Origin: CBDBCU01 sp965243185
GTDB taxonomy: Bacteria > Chloroflexota > Dehalococcoidia > Lucifugimonadales > UBA3495
Assembly: GCA_965243185.1 (NCBI GenBank)
Contig: OZ251531.1
Location: 1,922,001 to 1,986,000 of the forward strand
Direction: 5' to 3'
DNA: 64,000 nt
The position numbers and the translations under genes were made by a program. Of the stretch, positions 1 to 8,205 are shown piece by piece (position 1 is the first letter of the stretch; each line of letters starts with the position of its first letter). Under the pieces are notes generated by a model. That model made no database searches. It was not told the origin of the DNA and was given only the letters and a program-made list of their open reading frames with translations.

Positions 1-840
1 ACCGAGCAGACCCAAGCCTTGCTGAAAGGGCATCCGGTAACGCCGCGGCAGCAGCCCAAGCAAATCGGATTTAATGTCATCCCGCAAATCGACTCCTTCC
101 TGCCTAACGGCTACTCCCGGGAGGAGCAAAAGATGATGGACGAAAGCCGCAAGATACTCCACGCTCCGGAGATTAAGGTGGCGGCGACCTGCGTACGGGT
201 ACCGGTGTTTGTGTCGCACAGCGCGGCGGTGCATATTGAGTTTGCCGAAGGGATGCAGCCGGCGATGGCCCAAGCGTTGCTGAGGGATATGCCCGGGGTG
301 CGGGTGCTGGACAACCCGCAGCAGGGGGAGTATCCGATGCCCTGGGATGTAACCGGGGAGGATGATGTTTTTGTGGGGCGGATCCGCCGGGATGAAAGCA
401 ATCACGAAGGCGGGCGGCGGGAGAAGTGGCTTTCCCTGTGGGTGGTGTCGGACAACCTACGGAAGGGGGCGGCCCTGAACTCCATTCAGATTGCTGAGGA
501 ACTGGTGGCGCGGGACTGCCTGAAACCCGGCGCGACGCCCCGGCCCAAGTTTCGGGTGGGGGAGCCGGAGAGTTGGGATAGCTGTTCCTGGCAAGAGGAG
601 TATGATTACTTCCGGGCGCACATCGACGAACTTTTGCCGGATTACGAAGGCCAGTATGTGGCAATCATCAACCGAACTATAGTGGACTCCGACCAGGATG
701 AGGGAGCATTGAAAAGCCGGCTGAAGGGCAAGTATGAAACCCGAAGGGTATTTACCCAACGGGTAACCCGGGGGCCGCGTATAATGCAATATCCCGGGCG
801 TTTCGTCCACAGCTATACGGAGCGGGATTTTGTCGCATAA
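1..840 (+). CDS. asd: Aspartate-semialdehyde dehydrogenase, 3' part, with C-terminal extension
   Basis: The reading frame is open from the first base, so the gene begins outside the window and its catalytic Cys region is missing. What remains is the dehydrogenase/dimerisation half of aspartate-semialdehyde dehydrogenase: IGFNVIPQID, TCVRVPVFVSHS, the FVGRIR segment and DNLRKGAALN are all typical of the family. The enzyme makes aspartate semialdehyde for lysine, threonine and methionine. Oddly, about 100 residues follow the point where the family normally ends. They include YEGQYVAIINRTIVDSDQDE, which resembles the small DUF5678 domain (an inference from pattern). dapA follows on the same strand and uses the product, which supports the call. 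Confidence 0.9.
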   Translation, partial: TEQTQALLKGHPVTPRQQPKQIGFNVIPQIDSFLPNGYSREEQKMMDESRKILHAPEIKVAATCVRVPVFVSHSAAVHIEFAEGMQPAMAQALLRDMPGVRVLDNPQQGEYPMPWDVTGEDDVFVGRIRRDESNHEGGRREKWLSLWVVSDNLRKGAALNSIQIAEELVARDCLKPGATPRPKFRVGEPESWDSCSWQEEYDYFRAHIDELLPDYEGQYVAIINRTIVDSDQDEGALKSRLKGKYETRRVFTQRVTRGPRIMQYPGRFVHSYTERDFVA

Positions 841-845
841 CTACA

Positions 846-867
846 GCCGGCGGTTCTGGCCGCCGGC
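846..867 (+). terminator. Stem-loop after asd
   Basis: An 8-bp perfect GC-rich stem (846-853 with 860-867) closes a 6-nt loop six bases after the asd stop codon. There is no U-tract after it, so it could be a weak or factor-dependent terminator or an mRNA-stabilising hairpin. Confidence 0.4.
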
Positions 868-968
868 CCCGGTTCTGGAGGTGCGGATTTCAGGAGCGGC
901 TCAGACACGGGCGGTTACAGTCCCGGCCCGGTAAGTTCAGCAGGGGCCGGCAAAACCGGCCGCAACGG

Positions 969-1002
969 TGTATAATAGCCCCAAGACAACCCCCGCAGGA
1001 GG
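969..1002 (+). promoter_or_regulatory. Putative dapA promoter -10 and ribosome binding site
   Basis: A perfect TATAAT lies at 971-976, with no convincing -35 box upstream. AGGAGG at 997-1002 stands 6 nt before the dapA ATG and fixes that start. The -10 implies that dapA can be transcribed independently of asd. Confidence 0.5.
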
Positions 1003-1008
1003 TTCGGT

Positions 1009-1899
1009 ATGACGGAGCTAGGCCGGCTAATCACCGCAATGGCAACTCCCTTTGACGCTGAGGGGCAGGTCGATTATCCCCAAGCCTGCCGTTTGGCTAA
1101 CGCCCTGCTGGATTCGGGCAGCGACGGCGTCATTGTATCCGGCACTACCGGCGAGTCCCCGACGCTGACTACCGAGGAGAAACTGCGCCTTTACGCCGAG
1201 GTCAAGGACGCCGTGGGCGAGCGCGGCGCCGTGGTGGCCGGCACCGGCAACTACAGCACTGCCGAGAGCATTGAACTGAGCCGGGAAGCAGAACGGGCCG
1301 GCGTGGACGGCTTGCTGCTGGTAGTTCCCTACTACAACAAGCCGCCGCAGGAAGGTCTGTACCAGCATTTCAAGGCCATTGCCGGCAGCGTCCACCTGCC
1401 TTGTATGCTCTACAATGTCACCAGCCGCACTAGCCTTAATATGACCCACGAAACTACCATCCGCCTGAGCCAGGTGGATAATATCGTCGGGGTGAAAGAG
1501 GCGGGGAGCGACCTGGACCAGATAACCCGCATCATCGACGGGGCCCGGGACGGCTTTCGGGTCTGGAGCGGCAACGACAACGAAACCTTTTACATAATGG
1601 CGACCGGCGGCTACGGCGTGGTCAGCGTCGCCGCCCATCTGGTCGGCCGCCAGATTAAGCAGATGATGGGGCTACTGCTGGAGGGGGAAGTGGAACGGGC
1701 GGCCGCGGAACACCGCCGCCTGCTGGAACTGTTCAAGGTTCTGTTCATCGTTTCCAATCCCATACCGGTGAAACACGCTCTGAACCACATCGGCTTTGCG
1801 GCCGGTCAGCCGCGGCTGCCGCTGGTGCCGGCTGACGCCAAGGCGGCGGCGCAAATCGAGGAAACCCTGTCCCGGTACGAAATGGATTTGCCGGTTTAG
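1009..1899 (+). CDS. dapA: 4-hydroxy-tetrahydrodipicolinate synthase
   Basis: This 296-residue protein has the full length of the DapA family. It condenses pyruvate with aspartate semialdehyde, the first committed step to diaminopimelate and lysine, in the cytoplasm. The pyruvate-binding loop GTTGES is at residues 45-50, the proton-relay Tyr at 135 (LYNV) and the Schiff-base Lys at 163 (GVKEAGS), close to the E. coli positions 133 and 161. YYNKPPQEGLY is also typical. The upstream asd fragment supplies the substrate. N-acetylneuraminate lyase-type relatives share the fold, but the context and the Tyr/Lys spacing favour DapA. Confidence 0.95.
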   Translation: MTELGRLITAMATPFDAEGQVDYPQACRLANALLDSGSDGVIVSGTTGESPTLTTEEKLRLYAEVKDAVGERGAVVAGTGNYSTAESIELSREAERAGVDGLLLVVPYYNKPPQEGLYQHFKAIAGSVHLPCMLYNVTSRTSLNMTHETTIRLSQVDNIVGVKEAGSDLDQITRIIDGARDGFRVWSGNDNETFYIMATGGYGVVSVAAHLVGRQIKQMMGLLLEGEVERAAAEHRRLLELFKVLFIVSNPIPVKHALNHIGFAAGQPRLPLVPADAKAAAQIEETLSRYEMDLPV

Positions 1900-1929
1900 C
1901 GGGCCGGGTGAGAATTACATAACGGCCGG

Positions 1930-3533
1930 CTACTCCGCAAAGCGATACTCCTGCTCCCATATCTTGCCTTCGCCCTTAATATACTGGCCGGTGCGGATGG
2001 CGGCAATGGGGTAAGTTGGCAATTGCCGGCCGGCCGTACACCGGCCGGCAATCAAGCGGCCGGCGGTGGCGAAAGGGAAATCCCAATTGTCGAAGCCGTA
2101 TTGCCGGCGCTCCGGCGGTAGGTCCGCGGCGTCCGCCGGGATGATATGGAGAAAAAAGGCGGCTGCCGTGTCCGCCGCGGCGCAGCTCTCCCGGAAATAG
2201 ACCAGCTGATTGCCGGCCTGACGGTACACCTGAAAGTACCCGTCAATCAGCAGTTCCGCCGGCCGGGCCGCCGTGTCCAGCCCGGAGACTGGCGGCCGGG
2301 CGTTGCCGACCTGGCGCAAAGCTGGCGCCATTCGTTTCACCATAGCGGCGGCCAGCAGTTTATTGCCCCGGTCATTAAAGTGGCAACACTGATCCGAGTA
2401 AAGGGTTTGGTCATTGCCCTGAAAAATATAGCTCAAGTCAAAGTAGTTGCCTTGCTGCCCGGAAAGCTTTGCACCGAACCGCGCCAGTTCGGGATAGCCG
2501 CCCCGGTAGGCCTTGACCCACGCTTTATCTTGATTGTAGCAGCAATCCAATTCCTCCGGGGTCAGCGGCTTGGCCCCGGGAATATACTGGTTGGGCTGGA
2601 GAAAGTGATAATACTCGGCCCCGGTCAATTCCGCCAAATCCCTTAACAGTAGGGAACCCCGATACCACACCCGGGCCGCTGCGACATACAGGTTGCCTTC
2701 TTGAGGAAACCGTTCCCGGGGGCCGTGCCGTTCCAGACTGTAGTCCGTCCGGGTGGCCGCCAGTTGGTGGTTCAGTTGGATAATTTGCCGCGCGGCTCTT
2801 TCCCAACGGTAGCGGTGGACTATTCCATAGAGGGCGGTGTAACGGAGGGGAGAACCGGCGGCGCGCAGCAATGCGGCTTGCTGTTCCCGCAAAACTCCGA
2901 TACGGCCAACCATACGACGCTCCGCGGTCGTCAAGTTCAGCGTTGCATCCCACCACTGGGGAAAGAAAGGATGCCCGCCGCGGTTGTGGTACATATAGTC
3001 CGGGGAATGCACTTCATTGAATCCGTCCAAGTTGATGATGAGGTCAAAGTGACCGCCCAGCAGCAGGGTGTTGGCCGCCATCATAGCCTGCTGCGGTTGC
3101 CGCGTAGCGAACAGACCCAGCCCCAGCACTACTGGCCGCCGCGGCAGATTATTAGCGGCGAAATAGCGGGACAAAGCACTCTGGAGATAAGGCGCTGCGG
3201 TCTCGGCTACCGAGCCGCCGAACAACCCGATTAGCACCACATCCTCCCGCTTGGCCCCCGGCGGGGCGACATTCAGGTCATGGTCAATGTCGGGGGGGGG
3301 GGGGGGGGGGGGCTATGACCGTGAAAGGGATGCGGTATCCGCGGGTCTCTGAAGGGTGGTCCAGTCAAGCGTGGGATTCGGGGAGAGGGGGAGGGGGAAT
3401 CCGCTGCCGCCCGCCGGCCTTCATACCATTCCGCAAAAGCCAGAAAGTAAGCCAACCGCGCCATCCCCTCAATGGCAATAAAGGTTAGGGCAGCCAGCAA
3501 GCCGTAGTAAAGAAGCTTTTTAAGGAAGGGCAA
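1930..3533 (-). pseudogene. Membrane-anchored SGNH/GDSL hydrolase, frame broken by a 21-G tract
   Basis: Two reading frames make one protein. The first (3533 down to the tract; TTG start) begins with a membrane anchor, LLYYGLLAALTFIAIEGMAR. The second (to 1930) carries an SGNH-hydrolase domain: GLFGGSVAE with the nucleophile Ser, INLDGFNEV, and a C-terminal DQCCHFNDRGN with the catalytic Asp/His. The family contains lipases, esterases and polysaccharide O-acyl-modifying enzymes; the substrate cannot be told here. The frames separate at 21 consecutive G on the + strand (3292-3312), and a tract of 19 or 22 would join them. The reading between the tract and 3240 is open (DIDHDLNVAPPGAKREDV), consistent with a single gene. 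A GTG at 3240 could start a soluble short form. Confidence 0.7.
3292..3312. repeat. Homopolymeric G tract (21 G)
   Basis: Twenty-one consecutive G on the + strand, which are poly-C in the SGNH-hydrolase coding strand. Tracts this long change length by slipped-strand mispairing in phase-variable genes, but they are also a known place for sequencing and assembly error. Confidence 0.95.
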
Positions 3534-3673
3534 TTTTCCTCGCGGCTATAAAACCCGCCGGCCGGCAAGGTTAGGGGGAATTATAGGCTTTTTACTCGTC
3601 AGCCCGGTTCGGCTTGCCGTAAAAGCCCGGTTTCCAGTTTATTGGGTAAAACAGTATGTAATCCCCATCCGGT

Positions 3674-4330
3674 TCAGCCCGGTTCATCTCCTCGCGGCAA
3701 GGTGGGGGCGTAGCGGCCCCGGTACGGCGGCGGCAGCAGGGCGGCGATGCGGAGCATAATCATTTCCAGGACGCCGTTGGCGGCGGCCCGGGTGTAGCCG
3801 CCTTCCAGCACCGGCGGGGTAAAGGGCGCGCCGATGTTCACCTGAAAACGGCACAGGGGCAAAGGCATCCGCGCCGGGGGAAACTTTTCGGTGCCGCTGA
3901 TGCCGATGGGCAGGATGGGCGCTTGGGATTTCATCGCCAGATAAGCCACGCCGGCCAAGCCGGGTTGCAGGGTAGCGTCCGGGCTGCGGCGGCCCTCCGG
4001 GAAAATAACCACGGCCCGGTCTTGCGCCAACAGGTTCAGAGCGGTACGCAGCGCGCCCACGCCCAAATCCCGATCCACTGGATAGACCTGGAACTGGCGA
4101 AACAACCACGCCCGCCCGGGACTAGCAAACAATTCCTGCTTGCCGAGAAAGGTCAGGGAACGGGGCAGCGCGGCGGCGACAGCCGGCGGGTCGTTGTAGG
4201 ATAGATGATTGGCGACGACCAGCAGGGGGCCGTAGGGCGGCGTCCCTTCCTGCCCGGTTACTTCCATCCGCCCCAGGACGCCGAAGCAGAAGCGGGCCAG
4301 GGCGCGGCCGGGGACATACAACCCGCTCAC
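3674..4330 (-). CDS. plsC: 1-acyl-sn-glycerol-3-phosphate acyltransferase (PlsC family)
   Basis: At 218 residues this fits the small LPLAT/PlsC family, which acylates lysophosphatidate to phosphatidate at the inner face of the membrane. The acceptor motif NHLSYND is at residues 41-47 (H42 and D47, the HX4D pair), the glycerol-phosphate motif PEGRRSP at 111-117, and a further conserved block near ILPIGISGTEK. Its start overlaps the end of cmk by 4 nt, so the two are translationally coupled. A cmk-plsC pair is common in Gram-positive-type genomes. Confidence 0.9.
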   Translation of the reverse strand: MSGLYVPGRALARFCFGVLGRMEVTGQEGTPPYGPLLVVANHLSYNDPPAVAAALPRSLTFLGKQELFASPGRAWLFRQFQVYPVDRDLGVGALRTALNLLAQDRAVVIFPEGRRSPDATLQPGLAGVAYLAMKSQAPILPIGISGTEKFPPARMPLPLCRFQVNIGAPFTPPVLEGGYTRAAANGVLEMIMLRIAALLPPPYRGRYAPTLPRGDEPG

Positions 4331-5076
4331 GATGGCCCCAGGCGGGCCGCCAGATTTTCCAGAATGTAATCCACTACTTGGTCAACGCTGCGGTCATCGG
4401 TGTTCACCGCCAAGGCGTCCGGGTCTTGAATCGGCGGCGGCGCGGAGTCGGTATCGTCGGTTTTGTCCGGCAGGGCGGCGGCGTCGAGCAGGGCGTGATG
4501 GTAATAGCGGGCGGTGCGGGAGTCGCTTTCGTCCCGGGCCTTGGCGTCGGCTAAAACCTGCTCAAAGTCGGCGTCTTGCCCTTGAGCCAACATTTCGGCA
4601 TAGCGGCGGCGGGCGCGCACTTCCGGAGAAGCCAACATATAGACTTTCAAGTCTGCGTCCGGCAACACCACAGCGCCAATGTCCCGGCCGACCATAACGA
4701 TGCTGCCAGCCCCGGCGGCGATTTCCCGCTGCTGCTTTACCAGTTCCCGGCGCACCGGTGCGGCGCGGGCTACTTGGGCGGTCAGGCGGTCCAGCTCCGG
4801 CGTCCGCAGTTCACTGCTCAACTCCAGTCCGTCCATCAGGATGACGCTGTAGTCGGCTGCCTTGAACCGGATGGGATGGGCGGCCGCCAGTTGGCCCAAG
4901 GCGTCGGCATCAGTTACATCCACGCCGTCGCGCCGGGCCAGCCAAGCCACGGCCCGGTACATAATGCCGGTATCCAGATAGGGGCAGTTGAGCCGCCGGG
5001 CCAAGGCGCGGCCGGCGGCCGTTTTGCCGGCCGCGACCTGCCCATCAATGGCGATAATTCCCGCCGGTTGGGACAA
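4327..5076 (-). CDS. cmk: Cytidylate kinase
   Basis: Cmk phosphorylates CMP and dCMP to the diphosphates. The 249-residue protein has the P-loop GQVAAGKT at 12-19, the NMP-binding segment YLDTGIMYRA at about 35-44, and GRDIGAVVLPDADLKVYMLA in the core. The start is TTG at 5076: an in-frame TAA lies only two codons upstream and GGGGAG stands 8 nt before it. The start codon of plsC overlaps the stop. The C-terminal region is a little longer than the E. coli enzyme and acidic (DDTDS). Confidence 0.93.
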   Translation of the reverse strand: MSQPAGIIAIDGQVAAGKTAAGRALARRLNCPYLDTGIMYRAVAWLARRDGVDVTDADALGQLAAAHPIRFKAADYSVILMDGLELSSELRTPELDRLTAQVARAAPVRRELVKQQREIAAGAGSIVMVGRDIGAVVLPDADLKVYMLASPEVRARRRYAEMLAQGQDADFEQVLADAKARDESDSRTARYYHHALLDAAALPDKTDDTDSAPPPIQDPDALAVNTDDRSVDQVVDYILENLAARLGPS

Positions 5077-5149
5077 GGGTTAAGCTCCCCAAGGGTGATG
5101 TGTGATGGGGTGTAGTATAGCATAGATGGGGGTTGGCGAATAGGACTCC

Positions 5150-5590
5150 TTACCCCAAGTGTTCAATTCGGACATTTCCCCACTGCCGGGACAGGTACTC
5201 GACCGCCAACCGGCGGTGGCAGCGGTCGGGTTTATGCTCGCTGCACAGCAGGCAGGCGTCGGACAGGAGCCGTTTTAGTCCCGGTTCACCGCCGACATCC
5301 CGCGCTGCCAGTAGTTCCAGAAACTGACTTTCGTAAATCACCCAATCCTTATGCTCCTTGCGGTAGGCGTCCAACATTTCTTTGGTAGGCGCCAACTGGG
5401 GCAAGGGGGCATACTCCATTCCGCAAAGCTGTTCCAGAAAGTAAGCCAAGTCATCCCGCTTGGCGAAGCCGGCCAGTTGGGAGGTGTTGTTGAGGCGCAC
5501 ATCGACGAGCCGTTGGGCCCCGGACTGGCGGAGCAAGCCAAAGAAGTCGGCGGCGGACTTTTGGGTGAAGCCGATGGTGTAGAGTTTCAT
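5150..5590 (-). CDS. DUF488 family protein
   Basis: The 146-residue protein matches the DUF488 family: it opens with LYTIGFTQKSA, contains VDVRLNN, and ends with the hallmark CSEHKPDRCHRRLAVE, whose Cys/His cluster is conserved in the family. The biochemical role is not established. Its ATG overlaps the stop of the 70-residue gene upstream (ATGA), so it is probably the last gene of a coupled three-gene unit running from 6137 to 5150. Confidence 0.85.
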   Translation of the reverse strand: MKLYTIGFTQKSAADFFGLLRQSGAQRLVDVRLNNTSQLAGFAKRDDLAYFLEQLCGMEYAPLPQLAPTKEMLDAYRKEHKDWVIYESQFLELLAARDVGGEPGLKRLLSDACLLCSEHKPDRCHRRLAVEYLSRQWGNVRIEHLG

Positions 5591-5799
5591 CGGGCGGCCT
5601 CATAAACCGCGCCCTCACCGCCCGGCATTTCCACTACATAAGCTACGCGCTGCGCTTGCCGGGTTAAGGCGGCGGCGATTACTTCGTCCCGGGAGCGGAA
5701 CAGGTCGCCATCCGGGGGCAATTTGAGAAGCTCGAGTAAGTGGAATCCGTTCGACAGTGCCGTTTGCTCTGGGCGTACGGTGATTTTACCGATAGCCAA
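5587..5799 (-). CDS. Small hypothetical protein
   Basis: A 70-residue protein with no family I recognise. It begins at TTG directly after the TGA of the membrane-protein frame upstream (TGATTG) and its stop overlaps the DUF488 ATG. This tight coupling on both sides is the main support for translation. The sequence looks soluble, with no membrane segment. Confidence 0.5.
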   Translation of the reverse strand: MAIGKITVRPEQTALSNGFHLLELLKLPPDGDLFRSRDEVIAAALTRQAQRVAYVVEMPGGEGAVYEAAR

Positions 5800-6137
5800 T
5801 CACCGGCCTTGTCCACCTTGCAGGTAGTCATCGTACCGATTGAGTTGCGGTTGCTCCGTGGAGGAGTGGCGCGCTGGGAAGCGATATACCCGCTTGGCTA
5901 CCAAGTTAAGCGGCCACAGCATAACCAGCGTTACCACCAACCCCGTGACCAGCCCGGCGCCCCAAGACTGCCCGGTCAAGCCCAACACCAGAGCCGCCAA
6001 GCCGTTGGACAAGATACCGGTAAGGCTCCGCCAAAGAACAGGGCTATGCCCACCAGCCACGTTGAGAGCCGCGAGCGGTAGCGGCTTTCTCGGGCGGCGT
6101 TGGCAATTATCGCAATGAAAACCAGTGTCCAAATCAT
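5800..6137 (-). pseudogene. Small integral membrane protein with an apparent frameshift
   Basis: An AAGAGGAG ribosome site precedes an ATG at 6137 that encodes MIWTLVFIAIIANAARESRY and then STWLVGIALFFGGA, but this frame stops after about 52 codons. The adjacent frame, reading to 5800, continues smoothly as LTGILSNGLAALVLGL and LVTGLVVTLVMLWPLNLVAK. Joined near 6025 by one missing base, they give a protein of about 112 residues with three or four membrane helices and a charged tail. The alternative start in the second frame (6132) gives a non-membrane N-terminus and no ribosome site. No function is recognised. Confidence 0.5.
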
Positions 6138-6190
6138 AATTGCTCCTCTTTAGCCGGGGCGGGTTAATGGCCCGCCCCGGCAGTTGTCGG

Positions 6191-7555
6191 CTATAGCCGG
6201 ATTGCGCCGACCAGTTGGCCGTTGTCTTGTTCCTCGATGGCTATTTGGGTGCCGAAGGGGGCGGAGACTTGCTGGAGCCATTGGAGGGTTTGGCGGGCGA
6301 TGGGTTCGTCGGCTAGTACCGGGCGGCCGCGCTGGGGGATGGGGCGGCCAAAGCCGAGGTCGATGGGATGGAGGATGACTTCTTTCAGGTCGCCGCCGGC
6401 GTAGTGGCATACCGCGACCACGCTTTGCCAAAACACCGGGTCGGCGGCGAAGGCGCGGGTGCCGCCGCCGGAACGGGTGTCGAGGTAGTCGCCGGGGGTA
6501 TGGTCAAAGGTGAGGTTGAAGCGGCGATAGGCTTCGTGGGGCAGCCAGAGGACGCTTTCGTTCTGAAAGATGAAGTTGCCGAGGCTGTAGAAAATGGGGC
6601 GGTTCCGGTAAATCTCGATGCCGCGGAGGAAGTGGGGGCCGTGGCCGACGAAGGCGGCGCAGCCCTGGTCGATGGTCCAGCGGGCAAAGTCCATTAGAAA
6701 CTGCGGCGGCGACAGGCGGGAATGGCCGTGAAAGTCGCCGTCGGGGCCGCTTTCGTGGCAGTGGACGCCATAGACCAGCCAGTCGGCTTGCTTTTGCGCG
6801 CCGCGGATCCAGTTGCCGATGCCGGCTTGGTCCTCCCGGTTCAGGGCGGTGCGGACGGCGAATTCCTCGTCGCGGACAAACTTGCTCTCCAGGAACTCCA
6901 TTTCACGGCTGTAGTCCGGGGCATCCTCGTCGCCGCGAAACCCGAAGTGGCGGTAAAAGGCGTGTTCCGCGTCAAAGCCCAACTCCAGGCTGGCTTTGCG
7001 GAGGGCGTCAAAGACATCGGGCTGGACATGGTGGGTAATGCTGTGGCGGAGGGCGTTGACGCCGGGACGGCCGGGGAAGTCGGGGCGGCCGGAGCCGGCC
7101 CGGGACTGCTCGCTGAAGGTGCTGGTGGCGCCCATTACCGCGACCCGGCCGCGGGCAGAGTCCACATAAGCCGGGGCCCGGGCTTCGTCCAGGTTATGGC
7201 CGCCGCCGGCGCAAGCCAAATCCAGCTCCCGGCAGTGTTCCAGGGTGGTCAGGAAGCCGCCCTCGGAGAAGTCAAAGGAGTGGTTGTTGGCGGCGGTAAC
7301 GGCGTTAATGCCCATCCACTTCAGTTCCGCCAAGTTTTTGGGGTCGGAGCGGGTGTAGGTGGCGCTGCTCCACTGCCAGCTGCTTTCGTAGTCGTGAAAG
7401 AGCATTTCCAAGTTGACCAGGGAAACGTCGGAGTGGCGCAGGATTTCGACCAGCTGGAGGAAACGGGGTTCGTTGAAAGCCTGCATTCGGCGGGTAATCA
7501 TCGCATCGCCGCCCAGGGCGATGGAGATGTCGCGGCGCTCGGCGTGGTAAAGCAT
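6191..7555 (-). CDS. CapA-family (PGA_cap) metallophosphoesterase-like protein
   Basis: The protein matches the CapA family named after the poly-gamma-glutamate capsule gene. It shows an N-terminal LGGDAMITRR, DVSLVNLEM, the metal-site segment VTAANNHSFDFSEGG, and later VYGVHCHESGPDGD and FVGHGPHFLRGIEIY with FYSLGNFIFQ. The start is ATG 7555 because AAGGAGG lies 8 nt upstream; a longer in-frame extension to 7696 reads through a dispersed palindromic repeat and is rejected. The length is 454 residues. The family is metallophosphatase-like and its substrate is usually unknown; no capsule genes are next to it. Confidence 0.85.
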   Translation of the reverse strand: MLYHAERRDISIALGGDAMITRRMQAFNEPRFLQLVEILRHSDVSLVNLEMLFHDYESSWQWSSATYTRSDPKNLAELKWMGINAVTAANNHSFDFSEGGFLTTLEHCRELDLACAGGGHNLDEARAPAYVDSARGRVAVMGATSTFSEQSRAGSGRPDFPGRPGVNALRHSITHHVQPDVFDALRKASLELGFDAEHAFYRHFGFRGDEDAPDYSREMEFLESKFVRDEEFAVRTALNREDQAGIGNWIRGAQKQADWLVYGVHCHESGPDGDFHGHSRLSPPQFLMDFARWTIDQGCAAFVGHGPHFLRGIEIYRNRPIFYSLGNFIFQNESVLWLPHEAYRRFNLTFDHTPGDYLDTRSGGGTRAFAADPVFWQSVVAVCHYAGGDLKEVILHPIDLGFGRPIPQRGRPVLADEPIARQTLQWLQQVSAPFGTQIAIEEQDNGQLVGAIRL

Positions 7556-7642
7556 TGGGGCTGCCTCCTTAAAGGGGGGATGAACCGGGGAAGGTTGCGG
7601 GCATTGTAACAGATTGTAACCGATACCTGGCGGACTATTTAT

Positions 7643-7712
7643 CGTCATTCCCGTGAAAACGGGAATCCAGAGTCCTCGGCTTTTCTGGATTCCCACTTTC
7701 GTGGGAATGACG
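7643..7712. repeat. Dispersed palindromic repeat (paired hairpins)
   Basis: Two 28-nt arms, 7643-7670 and 7685-7712, are imperfect reverse complements. Each arm also folds alone: CCCGT-GAAA-ACGGG on the left and CCCAC-TTTC-GTGGG on the right. The four differences between the arms all keep the 5-bp inner stem paired. One related arm recurs at 40443-40470. The motif resembles the intergenic repeat that reads as IPVFTGMT in many genomes. Confidence 0.8.
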
Positions 7713-7787
7713 ATTTCGATAGGTGATAGCCCGGACGGCGATAGGCTATAATGCAGTTTTACCGAAACGGATGGCAGGAGGAAAATT

Positions 7788-8075
7788 ATGGCCGGCTATG
7801 TGATTGCGGATGTGGAGGTTACTGACCCGGCGGGGTTCGCGGAGTATCAGCAGCGGGTGGGGGCGACGATTGCGGCCTATGGCGGCCGCTATTTGGTCCG
7901 GGGCGGCGATACGGAAACGGTCGAGGGGGATTGGCAGCCGCGCCGCTTGGTCATTCTGGAGTTTGAGAGCATTGAGCGGGCGAAGGAGTGGTACTATTCG
8001 GAGGAGTACGCCGGGCCCAAGGGGATGCGGCAACGGGCGGCCCGCAGCAGCGTGGTTTTTGCGGAGGGGGTGTAG
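7788..8075 (+). CDS. DUF1330 family protein
   Basis: A 95-residue protein with the DUF1330 pattern of the dimeric alpha-beta barrel superfamily: GYVIADVEVTDPAGFAEYQQ at the start, GGRYLVRGGD in the middle, LVILEFESIERAKEWYYSEEY, and a terminal segment SSVVFAEGV. AGGAGG lies just before the ATG. The function of the family is not known. It stands alone between the palindromic repeat and the restriction-modification gene. Confidence 0.88.
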   Translation: MAGYVIADVEVTDPAGFAEYQQRVGATIAAYGGRYLVRGGDTETVEGDWQPRRLVILEFESIERAKEWYYSEEYAGPKGMRQRAARSSVVFAEGV

Positions 8076-8205
8076 GTAAAAGCGGCGGTTAGCGGGCGGG
8101 CGGCCGCTTGCCCTTTTCTCCGCCGGCGTATATATTGGCGGGGGCGGGAAAGCCGCTTTATCCCCATCCCTTTTAGCCCATTGCTGACGCGGCGAGGTTG
8201 CGCTG

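Noticed and set aside
7556..7696. N-terminal extension of the CapA-like gene to 7696
   Set aside because: It reads through the palindromic repeat (as IPVFTGMT) and lacks a ribosome site, whereas ATG 7555 has AAGGAGG.
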